A stretch of DNA of 61,899 nucleotides from Astrobacterium formosum (GTDB lineage: Bacteria; Pseudomonadota; Alphaproteobacteria; Rhizobiales; Xanthobacteraceae): contig JAVDCA010000033.1 in the NCBI GenBank assembly GCA_030848545.1, positions 1 through 61,899 of the forward strand, written 5' to 3'. The first letter of the stretch is position 1. The number at the start of each line of letters is the position of its first letter. Below are positions 7,630 through 18,322 of the stretch, piece by piece. The notes beneath the pieces are model-generated. The model was not told where the DNA came from, did not search any database, and worked only from the letters and a program-made list of their open reading frames with translations. The position numbers and the translations under genes were made by a program.

Positions 7630-8502
7630 ATGTCCGAATTCCTGCAGCTCGTCTTTTCCGGATTGACCGTGGGGGCGGTCTATGCCCTCGTGGCGCTCGG
7701 CTTCACGCTCGTCTACAACGCCTCCGACGTCATCAATTTCGCCCAGGGCGACTTCGTGATGATCGGCGGCATGGGGACGGTGTTCCTCGCCGCGGCCGGG
7801 TTCTCGCTGCCGCTGGCGACGCTGATCGCGATCCTCGCCGCCGTCGTGGTCGGCCTCCTCCTGCACCGCCTTGCCGTCGAGCCGGCGCGTGGCGCCTCGC
7901 CCGTCACCCTGATCATGATCACCATCGGGGCCTCGATTTTCATCAAGGGCGTGGCGCAGCTCGTGTTCGACAAGCAGTTTCATTCGCTGCCGCCCTTCTC
8001 GGGGGCCGACCCGATCTCCATCGGGGGCGCGAGCTTTCTGCCGCAAAGCCTGTGGGTGATCGGCGGCACGCTCGCGATCCTGATCGCGCTGTGGCTGTTC
8101 CTGGAGAAGACCCTGCTCGGCAAGGCCCTGCTCGCGACCGCCGCCAACCGGCTCGCGGCCCTCCTGGTCGGAATTAATGTCCGGGTCGTGCTGGCGCTCG
8201 CCTTCGCGGTGTCGGCGGCGATCGGCGCCGTCGCCGGCATCCTGGTCACGCCCATCACGCTGACGCGCTACGATGTCGGCACGTTGTTCGCGCTGAAAGG
8301 GTTTGCCGCCGCCATGGTGGGCGGCATGGGCCACCCGGTCGGTGCCGTGGCCGGCGGCCTCCTGATCGGCCTCATGGAAGCGTTCGGGGCCGGCTACGTC
8401 TCCTCCACCTACAAGGACGCGGTCGCCTTCGTGATGATCCTCGTCGTGCTGTTCGCCATGCCCCAGGGCCTGTTCGGCCGCCGCAGCCTGGAGCGGGTGT
8501 GA
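7630..8502 (+). CDS. livH: LivH-type ABC transporter permease
   Basis: Inner-membrane permease of the branched-chain-amino-acid type, 290 residues with about eight hydrophobic segments. It opens MSEFLQLVFSGLTVGAVYAL and contains the typical NASDVINFAQGDFVMIGG region. The EAA-like coupling stretch is around TLLGKALLATAANRLAALLV. The stop (TGA 8500-8502) overlaps the next start in TGATG, so it is coupled to livM. It forms the heterodimeric channel with LivM. Confidence 0.9.
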   Translation: MSEFLQLVFSGLTVGAVYALVALGFTLVYNASDVINFAQGDFVMIGGMGTVFLAAAGFSLPLATLIAILAAVVVGLLLHRLAVEPARGASPVTLIMITIGASIFIKGVAQLVFDKQFHSLPPFSGADPISIGGASFLPQSLWVIGGTLAILIALWLFLEKTLLGKALLATAANRLAALLVGINVRVVLALAFAVSAAIGAVAGILVTPITLTRYDVGTLFALKGFAAAMVGGMGHPVGAVAGGLLIGLMEAFGAGYVSSTYKDAVAFVMILVVLFAMPQGLFGRRSLERV

Positions 8503-9449
8503 TGCTCGCCGCCGTGGTGACGTCGCGTCTGGCGACGCTTCTCTTCCTCGCCCTGGTGATCGCGGTCGTGCCTGTCCTCGCGCCGTCGTCCTTCTATCTG
8601 CGCGTGGCGTCGCTCGTGTGGATATTCGCTTTGGCGGCCCTCGGGCTCACGATCCTGATGGGCTATGCGGGCCAGGTCAGCCTGGGACACGCCGGCTTTC
8701 TCGGCATCGGCGCCTACGCGGTCGCGGTCGGGCCGGCGCGGCTCGGGCTCGATCCGCTGCTGTCGTTCTTCCTCGGTGCCGCGCTGTGCGGCCTCGTCGC
8801 CTATGCCGTCGGCAAGCCGATCCTGCGGCTCAAGGGCTATTATCTCGCCATCGCGACGCTCGGCTTCGGCCTCATCGTCGCGCTGGTGCTGCACAGCGAG
8901 GCTGCGGTCACGGGTGGTCCGGACGGCATCCAGGTCGCCCGCATCACGCTGTTCGGCTGGCGCATCTCCGGGGCGACCACCTGGTACTGGGTCACGGCGG
9001 GCGCGCTGATGATCGGCGCCGCCTTGGCCCTCAACATCGCGGCGAGCCCGAGCGGGCGCACGCTGCGGGCGCTGCACGACAGCGAGGTTGCCGCCACCGG
9101 CGTCGGGGTCGATGTCGCGGCGCGAAAACTCGCGGCCTTCGTGGTCTCGGCGGTCTATGCCGGTGTCGCCGGTGGTCTGCTCGCGCTCATGAACGGCTTC
9201 ATCACGCCGGAGACGGCGAGCTTCATGCATTCCATCGAGCTCGTCGCCATGGTGATCATCGGCGGCACCGGCTCGGTGCTCGGCGCCGTGGTCGGCTCGG
9301 CTTTCCTCACCGTGCTGCCGCAGGCCCTCACCATCCTGCAGGAATACGAGCAGGCGGTGCTCGGCCTTCTCATCATGGTGTTCATGATCTTCCTGCCGGC
9401 CGGCATCGTCTCCTCGCTCAAGCGCTTCGTTCTGGATCGCGCCCCATGA
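8502..9449 (+). CDS. livM: LivM-type ABC transporter permease
   Basis: Second permease of the same importer, 315 residues, with multiple hydrophobic helices and the family signature GYAGQVSLGHAGFLGIGAYA (residues about 54-73). ATG 8502 is preferred over the adjacent in-frame GTG at 8499 because it overlaps the livH stop. The 3' end overlaps livG by ATGA. The SGRTLRALHDSEVAATGVGV segment is the cytoplasmic loop that contacts the ATPases. Confidence 0.9.
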   Translation: MLAAVVTSRLATLLFLALVIAVVPVLAPSSFYLRVASLVWIFALAALGLTILMGYAGQVSLGHAGFLGIGAYAVAVGPARLGLDPLLSFFLGAALCGLVAYAVGKPILRLKGYYLAIATLGFGLIVALVLHSEAAVTGGPDGIQVARITLFGWRISGATTWYWVTAGALMIGAALALNIAASPSGRTLRALHDSEVAATGVGVDVAARKLAAFVVSAVYAGVAGGLLALMNGFITPETASFMHSIELVAMVIIGGTGSVLGAVVGSAFLTVLPQALTILQEYEQAVLGLLIMVFMIFLPAGIVSSLKRFVLDRAP

Positions 9450-10237
9450 CGATCCTCGAGGCCGAAAACCTGGGGATTTCCTTCGGCGGGCTGCGCGCCG
9501 TCGACGGCGTCTCGTTCGCCGTCGCGGCCGGCGAAGTGTTTTCCATCATCGGCCCCAATGGTGCCGGCAAGACGACGCTCTTCAACCTCGTCACCGGCAT
9601 CTACCGGGCCGGCCGCAACGGCCGCATCCGAATCGCCGGCGAGGACGTCACCTCACTCGGCCCCCATCTCCTCGTGCGCCGCGGCATGGCGCGCACCTTC
9701 CAGAATCTGCAGATATTCTTCCGCATGACCGCGCTCGAGAACGTCATGGTGGGGTGTCACCTGTCGGAGAAGACCTCGTTCCTCGCCGATCTTTTCGGCT
9801 GGCCCACGGTGGCGCGGCAGAACCGCGCCACCCGCGAGCGTGCCCTGGCCCTGATGGAGCGCCTCGGCCTCGCCCAATATGCGCGGGCCGAGGCGGGTTC
9901 GCTCCCCTACGGCGTCCTCAAGCGCCTGGAGATTGCCCGCGCGCTTGCGACCGAGCCAAAGGTGCTGCTGCTCGATGAGCCGGCGGCCGGCTGCAACGCC
10001 GTCGAGACGGAAGTGCTCGACCGGCTGATCGCCGACATTGCCAAATCGGGGGTCGCCGTGGTGCTGATCGAGCACGACATGAAGCTCGTGATGAAGATTT
10101 CCGATCGCGTCCTGGTCTTGACCCACGGTCGCCGCCTGGCCGAAGGCGCGCCGGCGGTTGTGCGCAACGACGCCGGCGTGATCAGCGCCTATCTGGGCGA
10201 CGCCGGCGCCACGGAGGCGAACCGTGCTCACGGTTGA
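9446..10237 (+). CDS. livG: LivG-type ABC transporter ATP-binding protein
   Basis: ATPase of the importer, 263 residues. Walker A is GPNGAGKTT. The signature region reads SLPYGVLKRLEIARALA, an LSYG-type variant common in LivG proteins. Walker B is VLLLDEPAAG, followed by the switch histidine in VVLIEHDMKLVM. The start overlaps the livM stop (ATGA), and the end overlaps the livF start by 14 bases, so the operon is tightly coupled. Confidence 0.92.
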   Translation: MTILEAENLGISFGGLRAVDGVSFAVAAGEVFSIIGPNGAGKTTLFNLVTGIYRAGRNGRIRIAGEDVTSLGPHLLVRRGMARTFQNLQIFFRMTALENVMVGCHLSEKTSFLADLFGWPTVARQNRATRERALALMERLGLAQYARAEAGSLPYGVLKRLEIARALATEPKVLLLDEPAAGCNAVETEVLDRLIADIAKSGVAVVLIEHDMKLVMKISDRVLVLTHGRRLAEGAPAVVRNDAGVISAYLGDAGATEANRAHG

Positions 10238-10925
10238 GGGACTGTCCTCGGCCTATGGCCGCATCGAAGTGCTGCATGGCGTTTCGCTCGCCGTGGCGGC
10301 CGGCGAGATCGTCGCCCTGGTGGGCTCGAACGGCGCCGGCAAGACGACGCTGTTGCGCACGCTTTCGGGCGTGCGGCCGGCGACTGCCGGGCGCATCGTT
10401 TTCGAGGGGGAGGACATTCACCGTCTCGCCGCCCATCACCGGGTCGCCCGCGGCATCGCCCAATCGCCCGAGGGACGGCAGGTGTTCGGCCCATTGAGTG
10501 TCGACGATAATCTGCGTCTCGGCGCCTTCCGGCGCCAGGACGGTGCGGTGCGCGAACGGCTGGAAGAGATCTACGCCATGTTTCCGGCATTGGCGGAGCG
10601 GCGGCGCACGCCCGCCGTGAGCCTCTCGGGCGGTCAGCAGCAGATGCTCGCCATCGGCCGGGCGGTGATGTCGAAGCCGAAACTCCTGTTGCTCGACGAG
10701 CCGTCGCTGGGTCTCGCGCCCCTCCTGGTCGATCAGGTGCTGCGCGCCGTCCTCGACCTCAAGCGCGATGGCGTCACGGTGCTCCTGGTCGAACAGAACG
10801 CCGCCGCGGCACTCGCCATCGCCGACCGCGGCTATGTCCTCGAGGTCGGCCGGGTGGTACACGAAGGCGCCGGACGGGTGCTCTTGCAGGACCCCAAGGT
10901 GAAGGCGGCGTATCTCGGGGTGTGA
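10224..10925 (+). CDS. livF: LivF-type ABC transporter ATP-binding protein
   Basis: Second ATPase of the importer, 233 residues from GTG 10224, with GGAGG ahead of it inside the end of livG. Motifs are Walker A GSNGAGKTT, signature LSGGQQQMLAIGRAVM, Walker B LLLLDEPSLGLAP and VLLVEQN. It is the last transporter gene; a family B repeat follows at 10959-11068. Confidence 0.93.
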   Translation: MLTVEGLSSAYGRIEVLHGVSLAVAAGEIVALVGSNGAGKTTLLRTLSGVRPATAGRIVFEGEDIHRLAAHHRVARGIAQSPEGRQVFGPLSVDDNLRLGAFRRQDGAVRERLEEIYAMFPALAERRRTPAVSLSGGQQQMLAIGRAVMSKPKLLLLDEPSLGLAPLLVDQVLRAVLDLKRDGVTVLLVEQNAAAALAIADRGYVLEVGRVVHEGAGRVLLQDPKVKAAYLGV

Positions 10926-10958
10926 CGAGGGGGCCGCTCCTATTCGGGCTCTCTCCGC

Positions 10959-11068
10959 CCTCGTCCTGAGGAGGGCGCTCTTCGCGCCCGTCTCGAAGGG
11001 CGGGGGCGGCCTCGGGGTGGCCACATCCTTCGAGACGCGCTCCAAGCAGAGCGCTCCTCAGGATGAGG
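10959..11068. repeat. Palindromic repeat family B, copy 2 (inverted relative to copy 1)
   Basis: Starts CCCTCGTCCTGAGGAGGGCG and ends GAGCGCTCCTCAGGATGAGG, with TCTCGAAGG and CCTTCGAGAC inside. It is the reverse complement of the element type at 2633-2732 and fills most of the 181-base gap between livF and the next gene. Confidence 0.87.
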
Positions 11069-11106
11069 TCGGGAGAACGCGAAGCGACGATAATGGAGAG
11101 GCTCCC

Positions 11107-11859
11107 GTGAACTCAATCGACATCAACGGCCGCGTTGCAATCGTCACCGGCGGTGCCCGCGGCATCGGTTATGCGGCGGCCGAGCGGCTGTTGCGGTCCG
11201 GCGCCACGGTGGCGCTGTGGGACATCGACGGCGACAAGCTTGGTTCGGCGCGCGAGGCCTTGCGGGCGCACGGCACGGTCAGCGCCGACGTGGTCGAACT
11301 CACCGACGAGGCGAGCATTGCGGCGGCGACGCGGGCGGTGGCCGAGCGCCACGGCAAGATCGACATCCTGGTCAACAACGCCGGCATTACCGGCGGCAAT
11401 GGCAGGTTGTGGGAGCTGGAGCCGGCAATCTGGCGGCGCGTCGTCGAGGTCAATCTGGTGGCGCCGTTCCTGGTCTGCCGGGCGGTGGTGCCGGTGATGC
11501 TCCAAAACGGCTGGGGCCGCATCGTCAACGTCGCCTCCATCGCCGGCAAGGACGGCAACCCCAACGCCTCGCACTATTCGGCCTCCAAAGCAGGCTTGAT
11601 CGGACTGACGAAATCGCTCGGCAAGGAGCTCGCGACCTCCGGCATCCTGGTCAATTGCGTCACGCCGGCGGCGGCCAAGACCGACATCTTCGATCAGATG
11701 AAGCAAGAACATATCGACTTCATGCTCTCCAAGATCCCCATGGGCCGCTTCGTCCAGGTCGAGGAGATCGCCGCCATGATCGCCTGGCTCGCCTCGGAGG
11801 ACTGCTCGTTCTCCACCGGCGCCGTGTTCGACATCTCGGGCGGGCGGGCGGTGTATTAG
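11107..11859 (+). CDS. SDR family oxidoreductase (FabG-like)
   Basis: Classical short-chain dehydrogenase, 250 residues from GTG 11107, preceded by GGAGAGG. The cofactor motif is TGGARGIG near the N-terminus, the structural motif NNAG follows ILV, the catalytic serine is in NVASIAG, and Tyr/Lys are in YSASKAGLIG. It acts on a hydroxy/keto substrate with NAD(P). It follows livF on the same strand after a repeat, so it may belong to the aromatic-acid locus, but no substrate can be named. Confidence 0.88.
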   Translation: MNSIDINGRVAIVTGGARGIGYAAAERLLRSGATVALWDIDGDKLGSAREALRAHGTVSADVVELTDEASIAAATRAVAERHGKIDILVNNAGITGGNGRLWELEPAIWRRVVEVNLVAPFLVCRAVVPVMLQNGWGRIVNVASIAGKDGNPNASHYSASKAGLIGLTKSLGKELATSGILVNCVTPAAAKTDIFDQMKQEHIDFMLSKIPMGRFVQVEEIAAMIAWLASEDCSFSTGAVFDISGGRAVY

Positions 11860-12267
11860 GGCCGGACCCGAAAATCTCCTGGCGTGTCGAAGGGCTTGTG
11901 ATTCGCGGCTCTCTGGAAGGAGAACCGCCAGGGGTTCGTGATTGCTCACCTGTGAAAAAGCCCGAACGGGGCAGTGCTGCCAGTCTTTTCTTTGGAATGA
12001 CCCCTGCGCATCCTAGATCCAGGGCCGTCCTGTCTTGTGGAGCCTCGGGAAGAGCAGCGCCGCGCGTCCGCGAGGCGAGTGTGCAATTTTGACCAACACG
12101 CCCGGACGTACTTTGACACATTTGGACAACGTCGTGGCACAGACGTGTCCTACATATCTTTCGCCCAGTAAATTGAAGTTGCGCTGATCGAGTTTCGAAG
12201 GTCGGCTCTCGCGTATCGCCCGACACATATTCGGAATTGCGATTGGCGCTAACATTGGAGTTTCGTC
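11860..12267. other. Intergenic 408 bases, no gene seen
   Basis: No credible coding frame was seen. The left half contains TTGTGATTCGCGGCTCTCTG near 11896, which resembles ATGATTCACGGCCCTCTGAA near 12577, a possible degenerate repeat pair bracketing the cysteine-rich gene. The right half (about 12085-12265) is noticeably AT-richer than its surroundings and should hold the promoter of that gene. Confidence 0.5.
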
Positions 12268-12537
12268 ATGCGCACCATACTTTCCTGCATGTCTATCGCT
12301 GTCGTTCTCGCACTTGCCTCTCCTGCGCCGTCGATGGCGCAGGGCAGCACGGGCTCCGGTCCAGTCGGAACGCAATGTAAAGGCGACATTGCCAAGTTCT
12401 GCAAAGAAATGCGCCACGGGAACATGGAGGCGCGGTCCTGCCTGGAGGCTCATCGAGGCCAGATCTCCGCCGCTTGCCAGCGTGCACTTGACAACACGGG
12501 TGGGGGCCGTGGCCTTGGTCGCAATCGTCAGCCCTAG
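12268..12537 (+). CDS. Small secreted cysteine-rich-repeat protein
   Basis: The 89-residue product has a clear signal peptide (MRTILSCMSIAVVLALASPA, cleavage after about SMA-QG). One cysteine-rich repeat follows, with four cysteines spaced CKGDIAKFC, then C and C in RSCLEAHRGQISAACQRAL. This is the GLG1-type repeat (PF00839-like) seen in many short periplasmic proteins of Bradyrhizobium relatives; function is unknown. The ATG is preceded by TTGGAG. The Gly/Arg/Asn tail is unstructured. It stands alone between the SDR and the convergent dpp operon. Confidence 0.75.
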   Translation: MRTILSCMSIAVVLALASPAPSMAQGSTGSGPVGTQCKGDIAKFCKEMRHGNMEARSCLEAHRGQISAACQRALDNTGGGRGLGRNRQP

Positions 12538-12659
12538 GATCGGCACGTAAAAAACTGTTGGCGAGCTGGAGGCCTTATGATTCACGGCCCTCTGAAGGCG
12601 AAAGCAGCGGATACGTTCTACCCCAACCGGAATCTGCTCCAGGGGACCAAGGGCGACGC

Positions 12660-13636
<977 letters not shown>

Positions 13637-13637
<1 letters not shown>

Positions 13638-14665
13638 CACGCCACCTCCGGGGCCGCAGCCGGGGGGGCGGCACGACGGTCGGCGGCGATGCGCTCGTCG
13701 CGGGTCGTGTCACCAAGCGGATAATGGCAGCGGATCAGTCCGTTCTGCCATGGCCTCAGCTCGGGGCGGCATTCCGCCGCGTGCGGGGTCGCATAGGCGC
13801 AGCGCGGTGCAAACAGGCAGCCGCGCGGACGGTCATAGGCGCCGGGCACCACGCCCGGGATGGTGGCGAGCCGGCCGCCGTCGCTGGCTTCGGGGCGCGC
13901 CGCCAGGAGCGCTGCCGTGTAGGGATGCTGGGGAGACCCGAACAGGCTCTCGGTCGAGCGCTCCTCCATGATCTGGCCCGCATACATGACCGCGACCCGC
14001 GCGGTGGTGTCGGCGACCACGCCCATGTTGTGGGTGATGAGGATCAGCGCCATGCCGCGGTCGCGCTGCAGCGACAACAGGAGGTCGAGGATCTGCGCCT
14101 GGATGGTGACGTCCAGCGCCGTGGTCGGCTCGTCGGCGATCAGGAGCTTGGGATTGCAGGCGATCGCCATGGCGATCATGACGCGCTGGTTCATGCCGCC
14201 GGAGAGCTGATGCGGATAGGCGTCGAGCCGACCTTCGGGCGCCGGGATGCCGACCTGATCGAGCAGTTCGATGGTCCGCCGCCGCGCCGCCTTGCGGTCC
14301 ATCTTCTCGTGCAGGATCAGCGTCTCGGCGAGCTGATAGCCGATCGTGAACGACGGGTTGAGCGAGGTCGTCGGCTCTTGGAAGATCATCGCGACGTCCT
14401 TGCCGGTCAGGGCGCGGCGCTCGTTGTCCGACAGGCGCAGGAGGTCGCGGCCCTCGAAGGTCAGCCGGTCGGCCGTCACCTGGCCCGGAAAGGCCACCAG
14501 CCCCATGACGGCGAGCATGGCGACGCTCTTGCCGGAACCCGACTCGCCGACGATGCCGAGGACGTCGCCGCGTTCGAGCGTGAGGCTGACGCCGTCGACC
14601 GCATAAAGGTCGCTGGTTTGCGACGGAAACGTCACCGACAGGTTTTCTATTTCGAGAAGCGGCAT
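13637..14665 (-). CDS. dppD: Dipeptide ABC transporter ATP-binding protein DppD
   Basis: First ATPase of the importer, 342 residues from ATG 14665. Walker A is GESGSGKSV, the signature [16 protein letters not shown], Walker [14 protein letters not shown], and the switch histidine is in [11 protein letters not shown]. The oligo_HPY C-terminal region carries [18 protein letters not shown]. An alanine/proline-rich tail ([13 protein letters not shown]) is unconserved. The frame extends upstream past 14665, but that part is not family-like. Confidence 0.93.
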
Positions 14666-14721
14666 CGCGGGTTCTTCAACTGCTACGCTGGAGCGTTTCG
14701 GATGGCGTCCGCCCGTCGGCG

Positions 14722-15630
14722 TCACCGCTTGAGCTTGGGATCGAGGGCGTCGCGCAGGCCGTCGCCGAACAGGTTGAAGGCGAGCACGGTGACGAGGATC
14801 GCCACCCCCGGCAGGGTCACCACCCACCAAGCCCGCACCACGAATTCCCGCGCGTCCGCCAGCATGGTGCCCCATTCCGGCGTCGGCGGCTGCGCGCCGA
14901 GGCCGAGGAAGCCGAGCGCGGCGGCATCGAGAATCGCCGTCGAGATGCCCAGCGTCGCCTGCACGATCAAAGGCGCGACGCAGTTCGGCAGCACTTCCTT
15001 GAACATCAGCCGCATGCGGCCGGCTCCGATCACCCGCGCCGCCGTGACGTAGTCCTTGGCGACCTCGGAGATCACCGCCGCGCGGGCGATGCGCACGTAG
15101 TGGGGCAAGAGCACCACCGATACCGCCAGCATGGCGTTCATCAGGCCGGGGCCCAGGATGGCGACAATGACGATGGCGAGCAGGAGGCTCGGCAGCGTCA
15201 GCGTGATGTCCATCAGCCGCATGATGACGATTTCGATCATGCCGCGGAAGAATCCGGCGACGAGGCCCAGAACGGTGCCGGCGAACACCGCCAGGACGAC
15301 GACCGCGATGCCGATCAGAAGCGACAGCCGGGCGCCGTGGATGAGACGCGAGAGAATGTCGCGGCCGATGGCGTCGGTCCCGAGCGGATAGGCGAGCGTG
15401 CCGCCGGCCTGCCAGAACGGCGGCTTGAGGAAGACGGTGTTGTTGGTGATGATCGGCGAGTGGGGCGAGATCACGTCGGCGAGCAGCGCCACGACGACGA
15501 GGCCGACGATGACGAACAATCCCACCACCGCGCCGGCATTGGCGCGGAAATACAGCCAGAATTCGGCGAGCGGGTGCGGCGGCCCGGTATTCGGCGCGGC
15601 GACCGGAGTCGGTATGGTTTCGGCGGTCAT
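14722..15630 (-). CDS. dppC: Dipeptide ABC transporter permease DppC
   Basis: Permease of 302 residues, with an N-terminal cytoplasmic tail, a first membrane helix ([20 protein letters not shown]) and about five more. The family motif is [19 protein letters not shown], and the EAA loop is [22 protein letters not shown] 15630 overlaps the dppB stop (ATGA). It forms the channel with DppB. Confidence 0.93.
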   Translation of the reverse strand: MTAETIPTPVAAPNTGPPHPLAEFWLYFRANAGAVVGLFVIVGLVVVALLADVISPHSPIITNNTVFLKPPFWQAGGTLAYPLGTDAIGRDILSRLIHGARLSLLIGIAVVVLAVFAGTVLGLVAGFFRGMIEIVIMRLMDITLTLPSLLLAIVIVAILGPGLMNAMLAVSVVLLPHYVRIARAAVISEVAKDYVTAARVIGAGRMRLMFKEVLPNCVAPLIVQATLGISTAILDAAALGFLGLGAQPPTPEWGTMLADAREFVVRAWWVVTLPGVAILVTVLAFNLFGDGLRDALDPKLKR

Positions 15631-16637
15631 CGCTGGTACCGGATGCGCGGATTGATCAGCCCGTAGGTGACATCGACGAGCAGATTGATGATCATGATGA
15701 TGGCGCCGATGATCAGCGTTCCGCCCTGAAGCACCGGATAGTCGCGCCGGTTGATGCCCTCGATCAGCCATTTGCCGACGCCCGGCCAGGAAAAGATCGT
15801 CTCGGTCAGGATGGCACCGGTGAACAGGACGCCGACCTGCAGACCGATCACGGTGACGACCGGGATCAGGGCATTGCGAAGCGCATGGACGGCGATGACC
15901 CGATAGGCCGGCAGCCCCTTGGCGCGGGCGGTGCGGATGTAGTCTTCGCCCAGGACTTCGAGCATGGACGAACGAGTCATGCGCGCGATCACGGCCAGCG
16001 GCCGGGTACCGAGCACGATCGTCGGCAGGATCAGGTGCGCGAGCGCGGAACGGAAGGCGTCGTAGTCGCCGACGAGGAGTGTGTCGACGAGCAGGAATCC
16101 GGTCACCGACTCGACGTAGAACATGACCGAGATGCGCCCCGACACCGGGGTGAAGCCGAGCTGCACCGAGAACAGGAGGATCAGCAGCAGTCCCCACCAG
16201 AAGATCGGCATCGAGTAGCCGGTCAGCGATGCCCCCATGACGCCGTGGTCGAAGATCGAGTTGCGGCGCACCGCCGCGATGATGCCCGCCGGCAGGCCAA
16301 GGCAGAGCGCGAAGATGATGGAACAGACAGCGAGTTCGACGGTCGCCGGAAACAGGGCCTTGAACTCGGTGATCACCGCTTCGTGGGTGACGATCGAGCG
16401 GCCGAGGTCGCCCTGGAACAGGCGCCCCAGATAATAGAGATACTGGACGAACACCGGCTGGTCGAAACCGTATTCGTGGCGCAGCTGGGCGAGGCGCGCG
16501 GGATCGATGCCGCGTTCGCCGGCCATGGTCTCGATCGGGTCGCCGGGGATCAGGCGGACCAGCACGAATACGATCAACGTGATGCCGATGAAGGTCGGCA
16601 CCACGAGACTGAGACGGGTGAAGATGAAACGGACCAC
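15627..16637 (-). CDS. dppB: Dipeptide ABC transporter permease DppB
   Basis: Permease with about six membrane helices. The start is uncertain: GTG 16637 ([10 protein letters not shown]) gives 336 residues and matches where the family begins, while a TTG at 16682 would add 15 residues. A GGGAGG lies about 27 bases ahead of the GTG, a little far. Typical sequence includes [17 protein letters not shown] and the EAA loop [20 protein letters not shown]. It is downstream of dppA and a hairpin at 16683-16711. Confidence 0.9.
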   Translation of the reverse strand: MVRFIFTRLSLVVPTFIGITLIVFVLVRLIPGDPIETMAGERGIDPARLAQLRHEYGFDQPVFVQYLYYLGRLFQGDLGRSIVTHEAVITEFKALFPATVELAVCSIIFALCLGLPAGIIAAVRRNSIFDHGVMGASLTGYSMPIFWWGLLLILLFSVQLGFTPVSGRISVMFYVESVTGFLLVDTLLVGDYDAFRSALAHLILPTIVLGTRPLAVIARMTRSSMLEVLGEDYIRTARAKGLPAYRVIAVHALRNALIPVVTVIGLQVGVLFTGAILTETIFSWPGVGKWLIEGINRRDYPVLQGGTLIIGAIIMIINLLVDVTYGLINPRIRYQR

Positions 16638-16682
16638 TGTGGCGCTACGCTCCGAAGAGCGGACCTCCCTGCGAACAGACAA

Positions 16683-16711
16683 AAGCCGGAGGGGGCGAGC
16701 CCCTCCGGCTT
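16683..16711 (-). terminator. Hairpin between dppA and dppB (terminator/attenuator)
   Basis: A perfect 12-bp stem (AAGCCGGAGGGG with CCCCTCCGGCTT on the plus strand) around a five-base loop, 13 bases past the dppA stop, followed on the minus strand by a short U run. Such hairpins often let the binding-protein gene be expressed above the permease genes. Confidence 0.75.
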
Positions 16712-16723
16712 CGATATTCGAGC

Positions 16724-18322
16724 CTATTCCTTGATGTCGACGCCGTAGAAGTTATGGCGACCGAACGGCGATAGCTTGAAGTCGACCACGCTCTTGCGCA
16801 CCGGCTTGAGTTGTACCGCATGCGCGATGGTGAACCACGGCGCCTGCTCCTTGAAGATCACCTGGGCCTGCTCGTAGAGCTTGGTACGCTCGGCCTGGTC
16901 GGAGATCGTCTTCGCCTTGAGGACGATGTCCTCATAGGGCTTGTAGCAGAACTTGGCGATGTTGGAGCCCGAGTTCGATTGCGCCGAGGCGCAGCCGAGC
17001 AGGGTGTAGAGGAAGTTGTCCGGATCGCCGTTGTCGCCGGTCCAGCCCAGCATGGCCATCTGGTGCTGGCCTTCCTGGACGCGCTTTCGGTACTCGCCCC
17101 ATTCGTAGGACTTGATCTCGGCCTTGACGCCGATCTTGGCGAGGTCGGCCTGCATCAGCTCGGCGATGCGCCGGGCGTTGGGATTGTAGGGCCGCTGCAC
17201 CGGCATGGCCCACAGGTCGGTCTCCATCCCGTTCGGGAACCCGGCCTCGGCAAGCAGCTTCTTGGCGGCTTGCGGGTCATAGGGGTCGTCCTTGACCTTG
17301 TCGTTGTACGACCACATGGACGGCGGGATCGGGTTCTTGGCGGCGACGCCGGTCGTCAGGTAGACGGCGTCGATGATGGCCTTCTTGTTGATGGCCATGC
17401 TCATCGCCTTGCGGACCCGCACGTCGTCGAACGGCTTCTTCTGGGTCTGGAAGGCGAGATAGCCGATGTTGAGGCCGGGCTGTTCCAGGATCGTGACGTT
17501 CGGATCCTTGGCGATGGCTTCGAGGTCGGCCGGGTTCGGATACGGCATCACGTGGCATTCGCCGCGCTGCAGCTTGGCCCAGCGCACGGAATTGTCCGGC
17601 GTGATCGAATAGACGAGGTCGTCGATCTTGGCCTTGCCGCCCCAGTATTGCGGCCATGCCTTGTAACGGATCACCGCGTCCTTCTGGTATTGCACGAGAG
17701 AGAACGGCCCGGTGCCGATCGGATCCTGGTCGATCTTCTCCGGCGTGCCGGCCTTGAGCATGGCGTCGGCGTATTCCTTGGACTGCACCGCCGCGAACGG
17801 CATGGCGAGGTTGGCGAGGAACGGCGCCTCCGGCCGGTTGATGGTGATCCTGACCGTGTAGTCGTCGACCTTCTCGACCGATTTCAGGAGCTTCGGAAAG
17901 CCCATGTCGCTGAAATAGGAGTGGTTGGCGCTGGTCACCCGGAAATAGGGGTGGCTATCCTTCCACTGCCGCTCGATCATGAACATGATGTCGTCGGCGT
18001 TGAAGTCGCGGGTCGGTTTGAACGCGCGGGTGTTGTGCCATTTCACGCCACGGCGGAGATTGAACGTATAGACCGTGCCGTCTTCGGAGATCGACCATTT
18101 CTCGGCGAGGCCGGGCACGACCTTGGTGCCGCCCCGTTCGAATTCGACGATACGGTTATAGATCGGTTCGTTGCCGTCGAAGGATGTGCCGGTGGTGTTG
18201 ACGCCCGGATAGAAGTTCTCCGGGCTGCCTTCCGAGCAGAAAACGAGGGTCTTGGCCGATGCGGCGGAGGCCGCCACGAGGGCGGACGCGCAGATGGTTG
18301 CGAGCAGGAAGGAACGGCTCAC
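16724..18322 (-). CDS. dppA: Dipeptide-binding periplasmic protein DppA
   Basis: Substrate-binding protein (SBP_bac_5), 532 residues from GTG 18322, preceded by GAGAGGAG. The signal peptide is residues 1 to about 23 (SFLLATICASALVAASAASA). The mature protein begins KTLVFCSEGSPENFYPGVN and tracks recalled E. coli DppA closely (for example GLAEKWSISEDGTVYTFNLR, MPYPNPADLEAIA, DLWAMPVQRPYNPNARR and GWTGDNGDPDNF), so dipeptide and possibly 5-aminolevulinate or haem uptake is expected. It heads dppABCDF, with a strong hairpin before dppB. Confidence 0.95.
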   Translation of the reverse strand: MSRSFLLATICASALVAASAASAKTLVFCSEGSPENFYPGVNTTGTSFDGNEPIYNRIVEFERGGTKVVPGLAEKWSISEDGTVYTFNLRRGVKWHNTRAFKPTRDFNADDIMFMIERQWKDSHPYFRVTSANHSYFSDMGFPKLLKSVEKVDDYTVRITINRPEAPFLANLAMPFAAVQSKEYADAMLKAGTPEKIDQDPIGTGPFSLVQYQKDAVIRYKAWPQYWGGKAKIDDLVYSITPDNSVRWAKLQRGECHVMPYPNPADLEAIAKDPNVTILEQPGLNIGYLAFQTQKKPFDDVRVRKAMSMAINKKAIIDAVYLTTGVAAKNPIPPSMWSYNDKVKDDPYDPQAAKKLLAEAGFPNGMETDLWAMPVQRPYNPNARRIAELMQADLAKIGVKAEIKSYEWGEYRKRVQEGQHQMAMLGWTGDNGDPDNFLYTLLGCASAQSNSGSNIAKFCYKPYEDIVLKAKTISDQAERTKLYEQAQVIFKEQAPWFTIAHAVQLKPVRKSVVDFKLSPFGRHNFYGVDIKE

